Assembly: GCA_035356615.1 (NCBI GenBank)
Contig: DAOQSN010000014.1
Coordinates: 43,455-107,454, forward strand
Reading direction: 5' to 3'
DNA: 64,000 bases
Source: JAKQDH01 sp029558835
GTDB taxonomy: Bacteria > Planctomycetota > Phycisphaerae > UBA1845
Shown one piece after another: positions 44,189-53,132 of this stretch (the first letter of the stretch is position 1; each line of letters begins with the position of its first letter). The notes under the pieces are model-generated. The model did not search any database. It saw only the letters and a program-made list of their open reading frames with translations, and was not told the DNA's origin. The position numbers were made by a program, and so were the translations under genes.

Positions 44189-44330
44189 GTGCATTCCTCC
44201 TTCATAAGATGTGTGCTTCGCATTGTGCGAAGCGACTGCTTCCGCGCCACAATGGAGCGCGCTCCGGCGCGCACGTTGTTCGCAACTCTCCGATGCGCCG
44301 ACCTCGGCTCGAAAGGAGCGACACCCGCGC

Positions 44331-45020
44331 CTACCGGATCGACCGCGCCGTCCCCGCACGCCTCCGCTTGACAGCGGCAATCCCACCGATCACTACCAGA
44401 AGAACCGTCCGCGGCTCGGGAACGTCGGCAAAGAAGAACGCGCCGCTGAGGGCGAAAGCGCCCCCGGAGTCCACGGTGGCGTACGCGATCGGACCGTCGG
44501 ACACGATCCCCAGGAAGTGCTCGCCACTCTCCCAGTGCGTGACGCTTGCGATCAAGGCGCCGTTCACGTCGTAAGCGGACAGCGTCGCGTTAGACCCGAA
44601 GTACGTCCCGACTGCGGAGCCCGGTGACACGAGATTGCCGATGATCCAGTTCCGCTCGAACGAAGGATACGAGTCAGCCACAAGCTCGAAGCCCGTGACT
44701 ACATTCCCGTAGATGTACAACCCCGGGTCACGGCGCGGATAGAACGTTGCGCCGAGGTGCGTGTAGTTGAAGTCGGGTGTGATGACCGCGCCGGCGTAGC
44801 TCGGACTCCCGTCCGGGAGAGTCTCGAAGTCGATGACCCGCACCTCCGCCGGCGCGCCCGCCACGAACCCGTCGTAGTCGTCCACAAACGTCAGCACGCC
44901 CGCCCGCGCCGGCGCCGCCGAACCCACCGCCAGCACCAGCGTCCCGAGCAGCGCGCACACCACGAGCAGCCGCCCAAGCCCCCGCCCCGCACCACCCGTC
45001 AAGCCACCGCACCGGAACAT
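44331..45020 (-). CDS. PEP-CTERM protein, tandem copy A
   Basis: This protein of 229 residues has a signal peptide (LLVVCALLGTLVLAVGSAAPARA), a beta-rich body and a sorting tail with VPEPRTVLLVVIGGIAAV followed by KRRR. The core ETLPDGSPSYAGAVITPDF and NYTHLGATFY is nearly identical to copy B at 45960-46631, while the ends differ. It lies about 140 bp upstream of the long propeller gene. The pair was formed by tandem duplication. The ATG at 45020 has AGGAGG upstream within a conserved leader shared with copy B. Surface anchoring by exosortase is inferred. Confidence 0.85.
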   Translation of the reverse strand: MFRCGGLTGGAGRGLGRLLVVCALLGTLVLAVGSAAPARAGVLTFVDDYDGFVAGAPAEVRVIDFETLPDGSPSYAGAVITPDFNYTHLGATFYPRRDPGLYIYGNVVTGFELVADSYPSFERNWIIGNLVSPGSAVGTYFGSNATLSAYDVNGALIASVTHWESGEHFLGIVSDGPIAYATVDSGGAFALSGAFFFADVPEPRTVLLVVIGGIAAVKRRRAGTARSIR

Positions 45021-45064
45021 GCTCCAGCCTCCTACGACTCGGAAATGTACCGTCACCGTCCATG

Positions 45065-45808
45065 TTACACGGACGCCGCGGGGGGAGTCAAGATAGTAAC
45101 CCCCAAGTTCTCGGGCCCCGTCGCCGGGACAGGCTCGTAGAGCAGGATCAGTTCGTCTTTCGCCTGTGCGATGTCGTCCGCGCTGAAGTTTTTGTCACAG
45201 TTCGGCCAGTCGAGGATGTTGCCGAGCCCGGTAGAAGTATCAATCTCGCCGTCCCCGTCCCGGTCGATCCACTGGAACCCCAGGCCGTTGCCGATCTTGA
45301 CGACGTGCCCCATTGTCTCGTTGTTGATATTGTCGCGGTTCGCAACCCACACGCTCCCGTCGAAATCCACCGTCGTACGAGACGGGTTCGGCTTCCACCA
45401 TTCGTCGTCCGGCAACTGAGGGGCTGTCCAGTACTCACCGATGATCTGGCCCTGCGTCACGTTCCCATGGATCGGGGAGTGGTGATTCGCCGTCGCTATG
45501 CACACGACCGTCCCGCGCCGCGAGCAGGCGACCCAGATGTACGGGAACGCCGTCGGTTTCGGCGGCGTAGTGGCCGACCCGATCCTGAGTTCGTTGTCCA
45601 CGCCGACCGTATTGTTCCGTATGGGCTGCTCGAACCAGTAGTTTTCATACTGCTCGCCGGGCGGTGCCTCCGAATTGAAATCTGCTGTTGTCGTATACGC
45701 GACAACCGCCGTCGGATCGGAACACGGCTGGCCCTCGGTTCTGGCGCCATACATACTGAATGTGAACAAACCAACGATTACCACTGTGATTCCTCTTCGA
45801 GCGCACAC
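45065..45808 (-). pseudogene. truncated tandem copy of the propeller surface protein
   Basis: This frame of about 247 residues is closely similar to the first 230 or so residues of the gene at 41552-44188: TTTADFNSEAPPGEQ, NYWFEQPIRNNTVGVD and VDFDGSVWVANRDN all recur. The similarity ends at EPVPATG. A short unrelated tail (PENLGVTILTPPAASV) encoded by the leader of PEP-CTERM copy A then closes the frame. Most of the propeller and all FG-GAP and dockerin parts are missing, so it is most likely a non-functional remnant of the duplication. The GTG start with AGGAGG matches the intact copy. Confidence 0.75.
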
Positions 45809-45959
45809 GTGCATTCCTCCTTCATAAGATATGTCGTCCACACTTTGCGGGATGGCTGGTTCCCGCCGCAGTCGGTCGCGCTCTAACGCACTCCGACCCA
45901 TTTAACACTCGAAAGCGCTAACGTGAGTTGACAATGACGCGCCCGTGCGCGCGCTATGC

Positions 45960-46631
45960 CTACCGCGCCAATGGCACGCGCTTCCGTTCCACTATGCCAA
46001 CGCCTGCGATCAGCAGGAGTATAACCGTCGACGGCTCCGGAACATCGGCGAAGAGAAACGCCCCGCTGAGCGCAAACGTGCTCTCACGATCCACCGTGGC
46101 GTACGCGATCGGTACGTCCGAGACGATACCGATGAAATGCATGCCGGGCCACGTGTGGGCAACAGTGCCGAGGAGTTGGCCCGCCGGGTCGTAGGCTGAC
46201 AGGATCGCATGGAACCCATAGAAGGTCCCCACTGCCGAGCCCGGTGCCACGAGATCGGCGATGATCCAGTTCCGTTCTGGTAGCGGATAGGATTCGGCCA
46301 CAAGCTCGAAGCCCGTGACCTCGTTGCCGAAGATGTAGAGCCCCGGGTCATAGTGCGGGTAGAACGTCGCGCCGAGGTGGGTGTAGTTGAAGTCCGGCGT
46401 GATGACCGCGCCGGCGTAGCTCGGGCTGCCGTCCGGCAGGGTCTCGAAGTCAATGACGTGCAAGCCGTCGCCGACCGCGGCCACGAACCCAGGGTAGTCG
46501 TTCACATACCACACGACGTCCGCCCGCGCCGCACCCAGCGCCACCACGTTCGCCATCGCCAGCGTCCGCAGCACGCCGCCGCCGTCGAAACCCCACGCCG
46601 CTGCCATCGTTACCTGCTTGTGTCCGCACAT
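45960..46631 (-). CDS. PEP-CTERM protein, tandem copy B
   Basis: This protein of 223 residues is paralogous to copy A. The signal peptide region is VLRTLAMANVVALGAARA, and the core has the same ETLPDGSPSYAGAVITPDF block. The sorting tail reads VPEPSTVILLLIAGVGIV followed by ERKR. It heads the truncated propeller copy in the same order and spacing as copy A heads the long one. The ATG at 46631 has AGGAGG upstream. Substitutions are spread over the protein and the frame is intact, which suggests it is still under selection. Confidence 0.85.
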   Translation of the reverse strand: MCGHKQVTMAAAWGFDGGGVLRTLAMANVVALGAARADVVWYVNDYPGFVAAVGDGLHVIDFETLPDGSPSYAGAVITPDFNYTHLGATFYPHYDPGLYIFGNEVTGFELVAESYPLPERNWIIADLVAPGSAVGTFYGFHAILSAYDPAGQLLGTVAHTWPGMHFIGIVSDVPIAYATVDRESTFALSGAFLFADVPEPSTVILLLIAGVGIVERKRVPLAR

Positions 46632-46940
46632 GCCGAATCCTCCTGCAACTCGGAACTGCACCTCGTCCGCACATGTTGCACCGACACCAAGCGTCCTGTC
46701 GATGCGCAAAGTGCGACTTGGCGCCGGCTTTCAACCCCGCCCTATCGTCCGGCCAGTCTCTCACGTCGCCCCGCTCGGCGCCGGAGCGAAACACCGCCCC
46801 TTCGTTCTCTCTGTCATGCGAGTCGCGGGAATCCTACGCGCGGCGGAAGTAACAGTTGGAAAACTCTCGGCGACCCTCGGGCCGCGCTGGACTCCCGCCC
46901 GGCTGCGGCCGGCCGGAGGTGTTGGGAAGTACTTCCTGCT

Positions 46941-47095
46941 ACCGAGCCCGAGCGGAAGCAAATCGGAAGGCAAGAGGCAAGAGGCAAGAGGCCAGAGGGA
47001 GGCGTAGGGCGGGCTCTGCCCGCCGGGGAATGGCGAAGTGCGAATAGCGAATGAAAGGGCACCGCCGGCTTCAGAGCCTCAGCGGCAGCGCGTGG
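46941..47095 (+). repeat. family C interspersed repeat, copy 2
   Basis: Same orientation as copy 1 at 39789-39930. It differs by an insertion of three tandem GGCAAGAG-type units (about 46968-46992). The shared blocks are those given for copy 1. Confidence 0.75.
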
Positions 47096-47162
47096 GCACG
47101 AACGGAGCCCCGGCCACGCCCCCCGGCGGAAAACCCGGCCTGGACCCATTGCCGGCGCGCGC

Positions 47163-47191
47163 AAAAGCGAGGGACACTAGGTGCCCCTCGC
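47163..47191 (-). terminator. rho-independent terminator of the redoxin gene
   Basis: On the minus strand GCGAGGGGCAC-CTA-GTGTCCCTCGC forms a stem followed by TTTT, about 90 nt after the redoxin stop codon. The stem has one internal mismatch. Confidence 0.7.
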
Positions 47192-47281
47192 TCGTTGCCG
47201 CGCGGGTGCGGGATGGGGTTCTACGTCGCGCTCAGGCGTTGTTTGGGCCTGGTGCGGGGCCCGCTCAACGCCCCCGGGGAA

Positions 47282-47950
47282 TTAACCCTTGTACTTCACG
47301 CTGCACCCGTAGGGCTTCGTACTCGCCACGGCCACCGTCGAGTTGTTCAGCAATGCGCGCACCGCCTCCTCGACGTAGTTGCGCGGGCTCTCCTTTCGCC
47401 CCTGCGGATCGTCGTCGATCGCGCCGGCGTACACGAGCACGCCCGTCCGGTCGATCACGAACATGTGCGGGGTGGTCTTGGCCTGGTACATCCGCCCGAC
47501 CTTGCCCTCGGCATCGAGCAGAACCGGGTAGTTGATCGCGTTGTCCTTGGTCCACTTGCGGAGCTGCTCCGCCTTCTGCTCGGCGAAGAAGCTGGAGTTG
47601 ACGGCCAGCCACACGACGCCGTTGTCCGCGAACTTCTGCGCCGTGCTCTGCATCGTCTTCGCCTTGTTCTCGTGGCGCACCACGTATGGGCACTCGTGGT
47701 TCGTCCACGCCAGAACGACGATCTTGCCCTTCAGGTCGGACAGCTTGTGCTCCTGTCCGTCGAGGTCCTTCAGCGCGAAGTCCGGGGCGGGCTTGCCCAC
47801 CTCAGCCTGCGTGTCACAGGGTGCATCCTTGACCGCCTCTCCCTTGCTCCCGCACGGACTGCTGCAGCCCGGGCCGGCATAAGCGCCGCTTGCACCCACC
47901 AGGCACACACTCAACGCCAGCACCGCGTACGTCGTGATTCGCTTCGCCAT
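47282..47950 (-). CDS. secreted redoxin (AhpC/TSA, thioredoxin-fold) family protein
   Basis: This protein of 222 residues has a signal peptide (ITTYAVLALSVCLVGASGAYA), a short Cys-rich segment (CSSPCGSKG) and a thioredoxin-fold domain. Family blocks are APDFALKDLDGQEHKLSDLKG, VVLAWTNHECPYV with a single active-site cysteine, and TTPHMFVIDRTG. The C terminus PYGCSVKY carries another conserved-looking cysteine that may be the resolving residue (inference). It probably acts on thiols or peroxides outside the cytoplasm. The ATG at 47950 follows GGGAGA. A terminator follows the gene. Confidence 0.88.
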   Translation of the reverse strand: MAKRITTYAVLALSVCLVGASGAYAGPGCSSPCGSKGEAVKDAPCDTQAEVGKPAPDFALKDLDGQEHKLSDLKGKIVVLAWTNHECPYVVRHENKAKTMQSTAQKFADNGVVWLAVNSSFFAEQKAEQLRKWTKDNAINYPVLLDAEGKVGRMYQAKTTPHMFVIDRTGVLVYAGAIDDDPQGRKESPRNYVEEAVRALLNNSTVAVASTKPYGCSVKYKG

Positions 47951-48276
47951 GTCCGTTTCTCCCACTTCAGGTCAGTTTGTCGAGGCTCGTTAGGTCTTCT
48001 GTACAACCAACGCTTGGTTCTTTCCGGGCCGCGAGAACGCCGCGGCACTGGTGTCCCGCCGAGGGACCCACGGGCGAGACGCCCGTACCACGCTTGGCTC
48101 GTCCACGCCGGGGCGATACAGTGGCCCCCGCGCACGCAGCGGGGAGTTGTAGGCAGCAACGTTATCGATTTCGACCCCCTTGTCCGGGACGTTGCGCGTG
48201 GGTTGCAAAGACCGGTTCCACCGACCGACGTACCCCCGCGCTCGGCCGGGGGCGCGTCGCGCGGGTGGAGCGCCTG
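47951..48276. other. 326-bp divergent region between the redoxin gene and queC
   Basis: No gene. Promoters for both flanking genes are expected but none is clear; no preQ1 riboswitch pattern is seen. Confidence 0.35.
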
Positions 48277-48972
48277 ATGTCTCAGACGGAGCACAAAGCG
48301 GTGGTGCTGCTCTCCGGCGGGATGGACTCGGCCACGGCGGCCGCACTCGCCCGAGACGGCGGCTTCAGCCTGTACGCCCTGACGATTCGGTATGGGCAGC
48401 GTCACGACGTGGAGACGCAGGCGGCGCTGCGCGTCGGGCGGATGCTGGGTGTGTGCGAGCACCGCGTACTCACGCTCGACCTCCGGGCGTGGGGCGGCTC
48501 CGCCCTCACCGACGCGGTGGCGGTGCCGAAGGGCCGCTCGCCGCAGCAGATGGACGCGGACATCCCGGTCACCTATGTCCCGGCGCGCAATACGATCTTC
48601 CTGGCCCTGGCGCTGGGCTATGCGGAGGCCATCGGCGCGGGCGACATCTTCATCGGCGTCAGCGCGGTGGATTACTCGGGGTACCCGGACTGCCGCCCGG
48701 AGTTCATCGCGGCCTTCGCGCAGGTCGCGCGCCTGGGCACTCGCGCGGGCGTCGCCGGAAACGCCATCCGCATCCACGCGCCCCTGCTGCACCTGTCGAA
48801 AGCGAGCACCATCCAGGAGGGCGTGCGTCTGGGGCTCAACTACGGCCTGACGCACAGTTGCTATGACCCGGACCCCGCCGGCCGGGCGTGCGGAGCGTGT
48901 GACAGTTGCATCCTGCGCCGCCGCGGCTTTGCCGACGCCGGCGTGCCTGATCCGACCGTCTACGCAAGCTGA
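48277..48972 (+). CDS. queC: 7-cyano-7-deazaguanine (preQ0) synthase QueC
   Basis: The enzyme converts 7-carboxy-7-deazaguanine to preQ0 using ATP and ammonia in queuosine synthesis, supplying the substrate of QueF. The 231 residues begin with the PP-loop VVLLSGGMDSATAAA. VPARNTIFLALALGYAEA and VDYSGYPDCRPEFI are family blocks. The C-terminal zinc site is SCYDP followed by CGACDSCILRRRGF. Length matches the family. The ATG at 48277 has GTGGAG upstream. The convergent RidA gene ends about 30 bp beyond its stop. Confidence 0.96.
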   Translation: MSQTEHKAVVLLSGGMDSATAAALARDGGFSLYALTIRYGQRHDVETQAALRVGRMLGVCEHRVLTLDLRAWGGSALTDAVAVPKGRSPQQMDADIPVTYVPARNTIFLALALGYAEAIGAGDIFIGVSAVDYSGYPDCRPEFIAAFAQVARLGTRAGVAGNAIRIHAPLLHLSKASTIQEGVRLGLNYGLTHSCYDPDPAGRACGACDSCILRRRGFADAGVPDPTVYAS

Positions 48973-49003
48973 GCCGCAAAACCCGATCGTCGAAGCCGGA
49001 GGT

Positions 49004-49462
49004 CTACGGGGCCTCGACCTCCAGTTCGAGCTCGACCGCGGCGTTCAGCGGCAGGGCGGCTACCCCGACGGCGGCACGTACGTGCCGGCCGTCCTCGCCG
49101 AAGATGCGCGCCAGCAGCTCGCTGGCGCCGTTGGCGACCTTGGGTTGTTCGCCGAACGTCGGCGCGGAGTTCACGTAGACGCACACGCGCACCACGCGAG
49201 TGATGCGGTCGATGCCGCCGGAGAGCTGGGCGGCCGCGGCCACCGCGTTCAGCGCCGCCTGGGCGGCCGCTTGCGCTGCCTGTTCGACGGACACCTCCGT
49301 CGGCACCTTCCCCGTGCAGATTAGTTTCCCATCCTTCATGGGTAACTGACCGCTGGTCAGCACGTTCGTGCCGCTCCGCGTCGCGGGCAGGTAGCCGCCG
49401 ACCGGGGCTGCCACCGGCGGCAGCTTGAGGTTCAGGCCGACCAGGCGTTCGCTGTGAGTCAT
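49004..49462 (-). CDS. RidA/YjgF-family protein
   Basis: This protein of 152 residues has the YjgF fold signature. The N-terminal part has VGLNLKLPPVAAPVGGYLPA and TSGQLPMKDGK. The later part has ARIFGEDGRHVRAAVGVAALPLNAAVELELEVE, where the usual family block reads R(S/T)AVGVAxLPxxxxVEIE. It is the longer subtype of about 150 residues rather than the 130-residue RidA. RidA itself deaminates reactive enamine intermediates; for this subtype the activity is not established. The ATG at 49462 has GAAGGAGG ahead. It converges with queC. Confidence 0.9.
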   Translation of the reverse strand: MTHSERLVGLNLKLPPVAAPVGGYLPATRSGTNVLTSGQLPMKDGKLICTGKVPTEVSVEQAAQAAAQAALNAVAAAAQLSGGIDRITRVVRVCVYVNSAPTFGEQPKVANGASELLARIFGEDGRHVRAAVGVAALPLNAAVELELEVEAP

Positions 49463-50299
49463 CGCGGCCTCCTTCCAGAACAGGTTCGCTCGGCCAGACG
49501 CCGGGAAACCCCGCATTCTAGGGACAGTCTCCCCGGCCGGATAGGGGCTCACGCACGTTGTTGTCCTGTGGGGAGCCGGCACCCGCCAACCGGTCCCGCC
49601 GCTACGGCACCCCGTCGGCTAGGCGGGTGGCCCTGGCTGCCGCCAGGCCGGCCGCCGGCACACGCGAACGACGCGAGTCGTCCAGCAAGACACCTTGACC
49701 TTTCCGCAGCGGACACCAGGCAACGATTCGACCGAGGCACGCGGATTATGCGTCAGCGCCGGCCGGTGAGTTCCCGCGCAGGGCCGATACTACTTGGCTC
49801 GGCGTGGCTTGCCTGCGAACCGCCGCGGTTGTGACGATTCCCGCGGATTCCGGCATCACTTCGGTAGCCGACGGCGAGGCGGGAGCCTAGAATGAGTCGA
49901 GCGGCGGCCCTGCGGTTGGACGCCGAGAGGCCTGCACAGCATGGGGGAATTGACCGAGCCGGGGGGAAGCACTCGTATCAAGCCCTAGTGTATTCCTGCC
50001 TATTTTGACTTTATTGGTCAATTCGAGGAAAGCTGGCGTCGGAAATCGTCGGATTGAGGGCTTGACTCACCCGGAGCGGGCCGGTAGAGTAGCTCATACT
50101 GTGCTGGACTGCGGCCTGCGGGCGCAGCGTATGCCGAAGCAGGGCGACAGCTGGTACGGAGTGGTTTGGACAGGTCAAGCGGTTGGTGCGTGAGCCGTCT
50201 TGATTGACGCGTCGGGCGAGGGGAAGGGTCTACATTTCTCAGGTCCCTTCTCTCCCGGGACAGGAGTTGAGAGAGAGTTTGACAGAGGAGGTAGAGGTT
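49463..50299. other. 837-bp gene-free region with a good promoter
   Basis: No gene is supported. An A/T-rich patch near 49988-50030 contains an inverted TTGAC/GTCAA pair. A strong sigma-70-type promoter lies at 50062-50090. Confidence 0.5.
50062..50090 (+). promoter_or_regulatory. sigma-70-type promoter of the PEP-CTERM gene
   Basis: TTGACT (50062-50067), a 17-base spacer and TAGAGT (50085-50090), about 210 bp upstream of the PEP-CTERM ATG. This is the best promoter match I found in the window. Confidence 0.5.
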
Positions 50300-51088
50300 A
50301 TGCTAAGAGTCGGTACGGTTTGCTTGCTCTTCCTCGCGGTCGCGACTGTCGCGAACGCCGCGAGCATGACGGTCGGCCTGGAGCCGAGAGGGGGCGCGGG
50401 CCCCTACGCCTCGGGGGCTACTGTGGTCTTCGACGTGCGCTACACGAACGACCTGAGCATCCCGATGGTGATGCGGTTGTTCCAGCACACCAACGTGGGC
50501 AGTGACGCGGAGGTGCAGTTCGTCGCGATCAGCACGGATACGGTTCCGGGCATGCGGTTCGGCTCGCCGATCACCTCCGCGAACGGCTGGCAGCGCTACC
50601 TGGCCTGGACCCAGAATCCGCAGGTTGGCTGGTCCGGCACGTTCTATGACGATGATCCGGAGAGCGAGAATTACAACGGTAGCCAGACGATTAACCTTGG
50701 TGCCGGTAGCGACTGGTTTAACCAGGGTACCGGCACCACCACCAAGACCGGTGCGTTTGGCGTGATCGCGCCGGACTTCGAGTGCTGCGACCCTCCGGAC
50801 CAGGTTTTCTGGTCGGCGGTCTTCGCCCCGGAGGGTGATCCGGGCAATCCGCTGGACAACTGGTGCGACTGGGCGAAGGTCGACATTGTTTCGGGTACGG
50901 ACCCGGACGTTCAGGGTCGTATCCAGGCGAACGGCCTGCCGGGCGCTGACCCGGATGGGTTCCTCGACATGCTCTGGTCCGCTGGCGATTTGGCCGGTGG
51001 CATGGGCTGGTTCTATTGCGTGCCTGAGCCGGCGAGCCTCGGCCTGCTGGGTCTGGGCATGCTGGTTGTCCTGCGTCGGCGTCGCTAG
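50300..51088 (+). CDS. PEP-CTERM sorting domain protein (monocistronic)
   Basis: This protein of 262 residues has a signal peptide (GTVCLLFLAVATVANAAS), a beta-rich body rich in Gly, Asp and aromatic residues, and a sorting tail with VPEPASLGLLGLGMLVVL and a final RRRR. The body is not similar to the other PEP-CTERM proteins in the window. The ATG at 50300 has GAGGAGG close upstream. A promoter about 210 bp ahead and a strong terminator about 45 bp after the stop mark it as its own transcription unit. Exosortase-dependent export is inferred. Confidence 0.88.
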   Translation: MLRVGTVCLLFLAVATVANAASMTVGLEPRGGAGPYASGATVVFDVRYTNDLSIPMVMRLFQHTNVGSDAEVQFVAISTDTVPGMRFGSPITSANGWQRYLAWTQNPQVGWSGTFYDDDPESENYNGSQTINLGAGSDWFNQGTGTTTKTGAFGVIAPDFECCDPPDQVFWSAVFAPEGDPGNPLDNWCDWAKVDIVSGTDPDVQGRIQANGLPGADPDGFLDMLWSAGDLAGGMGWFYCVPEPASLGLLGLGMLVVLRRRR

Positions 51089-51132
51089 GACTGGCGGCGA
51101 GACTCAGACAGCTAGGCTAGTCTGAAATCAGC

Positions 51133-51169
51133 AAACCGGCGGGAGCACAGCTTCCGCCGGTTTCTTTTT
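51133..51169 (+). terminator. rho-independent terminator
   Basis: AAACCGGCGGGAGC pairs with GCTTCCGCCGGTTT around a three-base loop, followed by TTTCTTTTT. It ends the PEP-CTERM unit. Confidence 0.92.
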
Positions 51170-51366
51170 CGGCGGAGCGCTGCTGCTCACGACGGCTGGT
51201 GCACGCGCAACTCGGCTATACAATGGCAGGGCGGCACGTGCGGGAGGTTGCCCGCCCCCGGCTCGCGGTAGGGGCGTCTCGCCCATGAACCCGCCGGCGC
51301 AACGAGGGCGCCACACGCTCTGCGCAGCCCGAAGGGAGCCGAACGGCAGATAGTACGGAGACGCGT

Positions 51367-51777
51367 ATGACCACCGACAGCCGCGCAGGCAAGCCCCGCT
51401 CCACCGTCCTGGTGGTTGACGACAACGCCCAGAACCTGGAACTGCTGGAGGTGTATCTGGAGGACCTGCCCGAGGTGCGGGTGGTTACCGCCACCAACGG
51501 CCTGGAGGCCCTGACCCGGGTCGAGCAGGACCGCCCCGACCTGATCCTCCTCGACATCATGATGCCCAAGATGTCGGGCTTCGAGGTGTGCAAGCGGCTC
51601 AAGAGCGACCCCACCACGCGCGACATCATCATCGTCATGGTCACGGCCCTGAATGAACCGAGCGACATCGAGCGGGCGGCCGAGTGCGGAACCGATGACT
51701 ACCTCTCCAAGCCGATCGACCGCAAGGCGTTCGTCACCCTCGTCCGCAACCTTCTGGCCGCCAAGGCACGCAGTTGA
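51367..51777 (+). CDS. single-domain response regulator (CheY/Spo0F-like receiver)
   Basis: This protein of 136 residues is only a receiver domain: the acidic pair VLVVDDNAQNLELLE, the phosphoacceptor aspartate in LILLDIMMPKMSGFE, the threonine in VMVTALNEP and the lysine in DDYLSKPID are all present. There is no output domain, so it would pass a phosphate or bind a partner in a relay. No histidine kinase is adjacent. The ATG at 51367 is preceded by GGAGACGCGT. The next gene, tsaD, follows after a hairpin repeat. Confidence 0.92.
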   Translation: MTTDSRAGKPRSTVLVVDDNAQNLELLEVYLEDLPEVRVVTATNGLEALTRVEQDRPDLILLDIMMPKMSGFEVCKRLKSDPTTRDIIIVMVTALNEPSDIERAAECGTDDYLSKPIDRKAFVTLVRNLLAAKARS

Positions 51778-51817
51778 ACGGGAACGTCCCGGCCCCGGCA
51801 GGGGGCAGGTGGTCTGC

Positions 51818-51935
51818 CACCCCTCTCCCCCCTGTCCCGCGCAGGGAGACAGGGGTAGGGGTCAGGGTGGGACGTGGAGAGACCGTCCCTTGCCCAACCT
51901 CTCCCCAAAGGCGAGAGGGGCTGGGGCGGGCGCTC
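51818..51935. repeat. CCCTCTCCC-type hairpin repeat
   Basis: CCCCTGTC/GACAGGGG and CCTCTC/GAGAGG stem-loops joined by a GGGTCAGGGTGGG stretch. A related perfect hairpin lies at 58505-58529. Such repeats are scattered in many high-GC genomes. It separates the receiver gene and tsaD. Confidence 0.6.
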
Positions 51936-51971
51936 TGCCTTGCCGCTCGCCCAAGGAATGGAACCCGCGTT

Positions 51972-52991
51972 GTGACAACCGTGCTCGGCATCGAAACCTC
52001 CTGCGACGAAACGTCGGCGGCCGTCGTCGACGACGGTCGCCTGGTGCGCAGCAATGTCATCACCTCACAGGTGGACCTGCACCGCAAGTACGGCGGCGTC
52101 GTGCCGGAGATCGCCTCGCGGGCGCACCTGGAGTGTCTGGACGTCATCATCGCGGAAGCGCTGGAGACCGCGCGCTGCCGGCCGAGCGAGGTGGACGCCC
52201 TGGCGGTGACGAACCGGCCGGGGCTCGTCGGGGCGCTGCTCATCGGCGTGACGGCCGCCAAGACGTTGAGTTGGGCGTGGAGCAAGCCGCTGACGGGCGT
52301 GGATCACATCCGCGCTCATGCGGTCAGTGCCGCCCTCGAGCTGGGCAAGCCGCCCTGGCCCGCGGTGGCGCTGGTGGCTTCCGGCGGGCATACGTCGTTG
52401 TATCTGGTGCGGAGCTACACCGACGTCGAGGTGCTGGGCAGGACGACCGACGACGCCGCGGGCGAGGCATTCGACAAGGTAGCGGCCATTCTGGGGCTCG
52501 CCTACCCGGGTGGACCGGAGATCGAGCGGCTCGCGCGCACCGGCGATCCGCACGCGGTCGACTTCCCGCGCACCATGCTCGGCCCGGACTCGCTGGATTT
52601 CTCCTTCTCCGGCGTGAAGACGGCGGTGCTGTACCACGTGCACGGCTGTGGCCGAACCACGGGCGGCCTGGAGCGCCTCGGTCCGCAGAACAAGGCCGAC
52701 ATCGCCGCGAGTTTCCAGCAGGTGGTCATCGACGTGCTGGTCCGCAAGGCCATGCTGGCCGCCCGGCAGACCCGTTGCAGCACGATCACGCTGGGCGGGG
52801 GCGTGGCCGCCAACCGCACGCTGCGCGACGCGCTGGCCGCCGCTTGTGCCGAACGTCGCTACACCTTCTTCGCCACCCCGCCCGCCTATTGCACGGACAA
52901 CGCGGCCATGATCGCCGCCTTAGGCTGCCATCAACTCCGGGCCGGCCACGCCGCCGCGCTGGACCTTGACGCCTGCGCGTCGGCTCGCTGA
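51972..52991 (+). CDS. tsaD: tRNA N6-threonylcarbamoyladenosine transferase TsaD
   Basis: TsaD transfers threonylcarbamoyl to A37 of tRNAs reading ANN codons, together with TsaB and TsaE. The 339 residues start with the ASKHA ATPase motif GIETSCDETSAAVV. The metal-binding histidines lie in GVDHIRAHAVSAAL, VALVASGGHTSLYLV follows, and the late aspartate is in CTDNAAMIA. GTG at 51972 is chosen because it gives the standard N terminus; the frame upstream is hairpin repeat sequence. A ribosome site (AAGGAA) is rather far, at about 14 bases. TsaB and TsaE are not in the window. Confidence 0.95.
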   Translation: MTTVLGIETSCDETSAAVVDDGRLVRSNVITSQVDLHRKYGGVVPEIASRAHLECLDVIIAEALETARCRPSEVDALAVTNRPGLVGALLIGVTAAKTLSWAWSKPLTGVDHIRAHAVSAALELGKPPWPAVALVASGGHTSLYLVRSYTDVEVLGRTTDDAAGEAFDKVAAILGLAYPGGPEIERLARTGDPHAVDFPRTMLGPDSLDFSFSGVKTAVLYHVHGCGRTTGGLERLGPQNKADIAASFQQVVIDVLVRKAMLAARQTRCSTITLGGGVAANRTLRDALAAACAERRYTFFATPPAYCTDNAAMIAALGCHQLRAGHAAALDLDACASAR

Positions 52992-53132
52992 GAGATCCAG
53001 AGGGCGCCGGTCACCTGGCGTCAGTCTGCCGCGGAAGCTGCTCAGCACAGCGCGTTTCCGGGGGTATCCCCGTTCAACCGCGTGGTCGTCCACCGGCTGC
53101 CGGGCGGGGCTCCATCGCCCGTCGTGGACCGG

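Larger units (their letters stand above)
46632..47281. other. 650-bp gap with a family C repeat and a terminator
   Basis: No gene. It holds the leader of PEP-CTERM copy B, family C copy 2 (46941-47095) and a minus-strand terminator (47163-47191) for the redoxin gene. Confidence 0.5.

Noticed and set aside
49463..50299. Small protein genes in the 837-bp gap
   Set aside because: Candidate frames lack ribosome sites, signal peptides or motifs.
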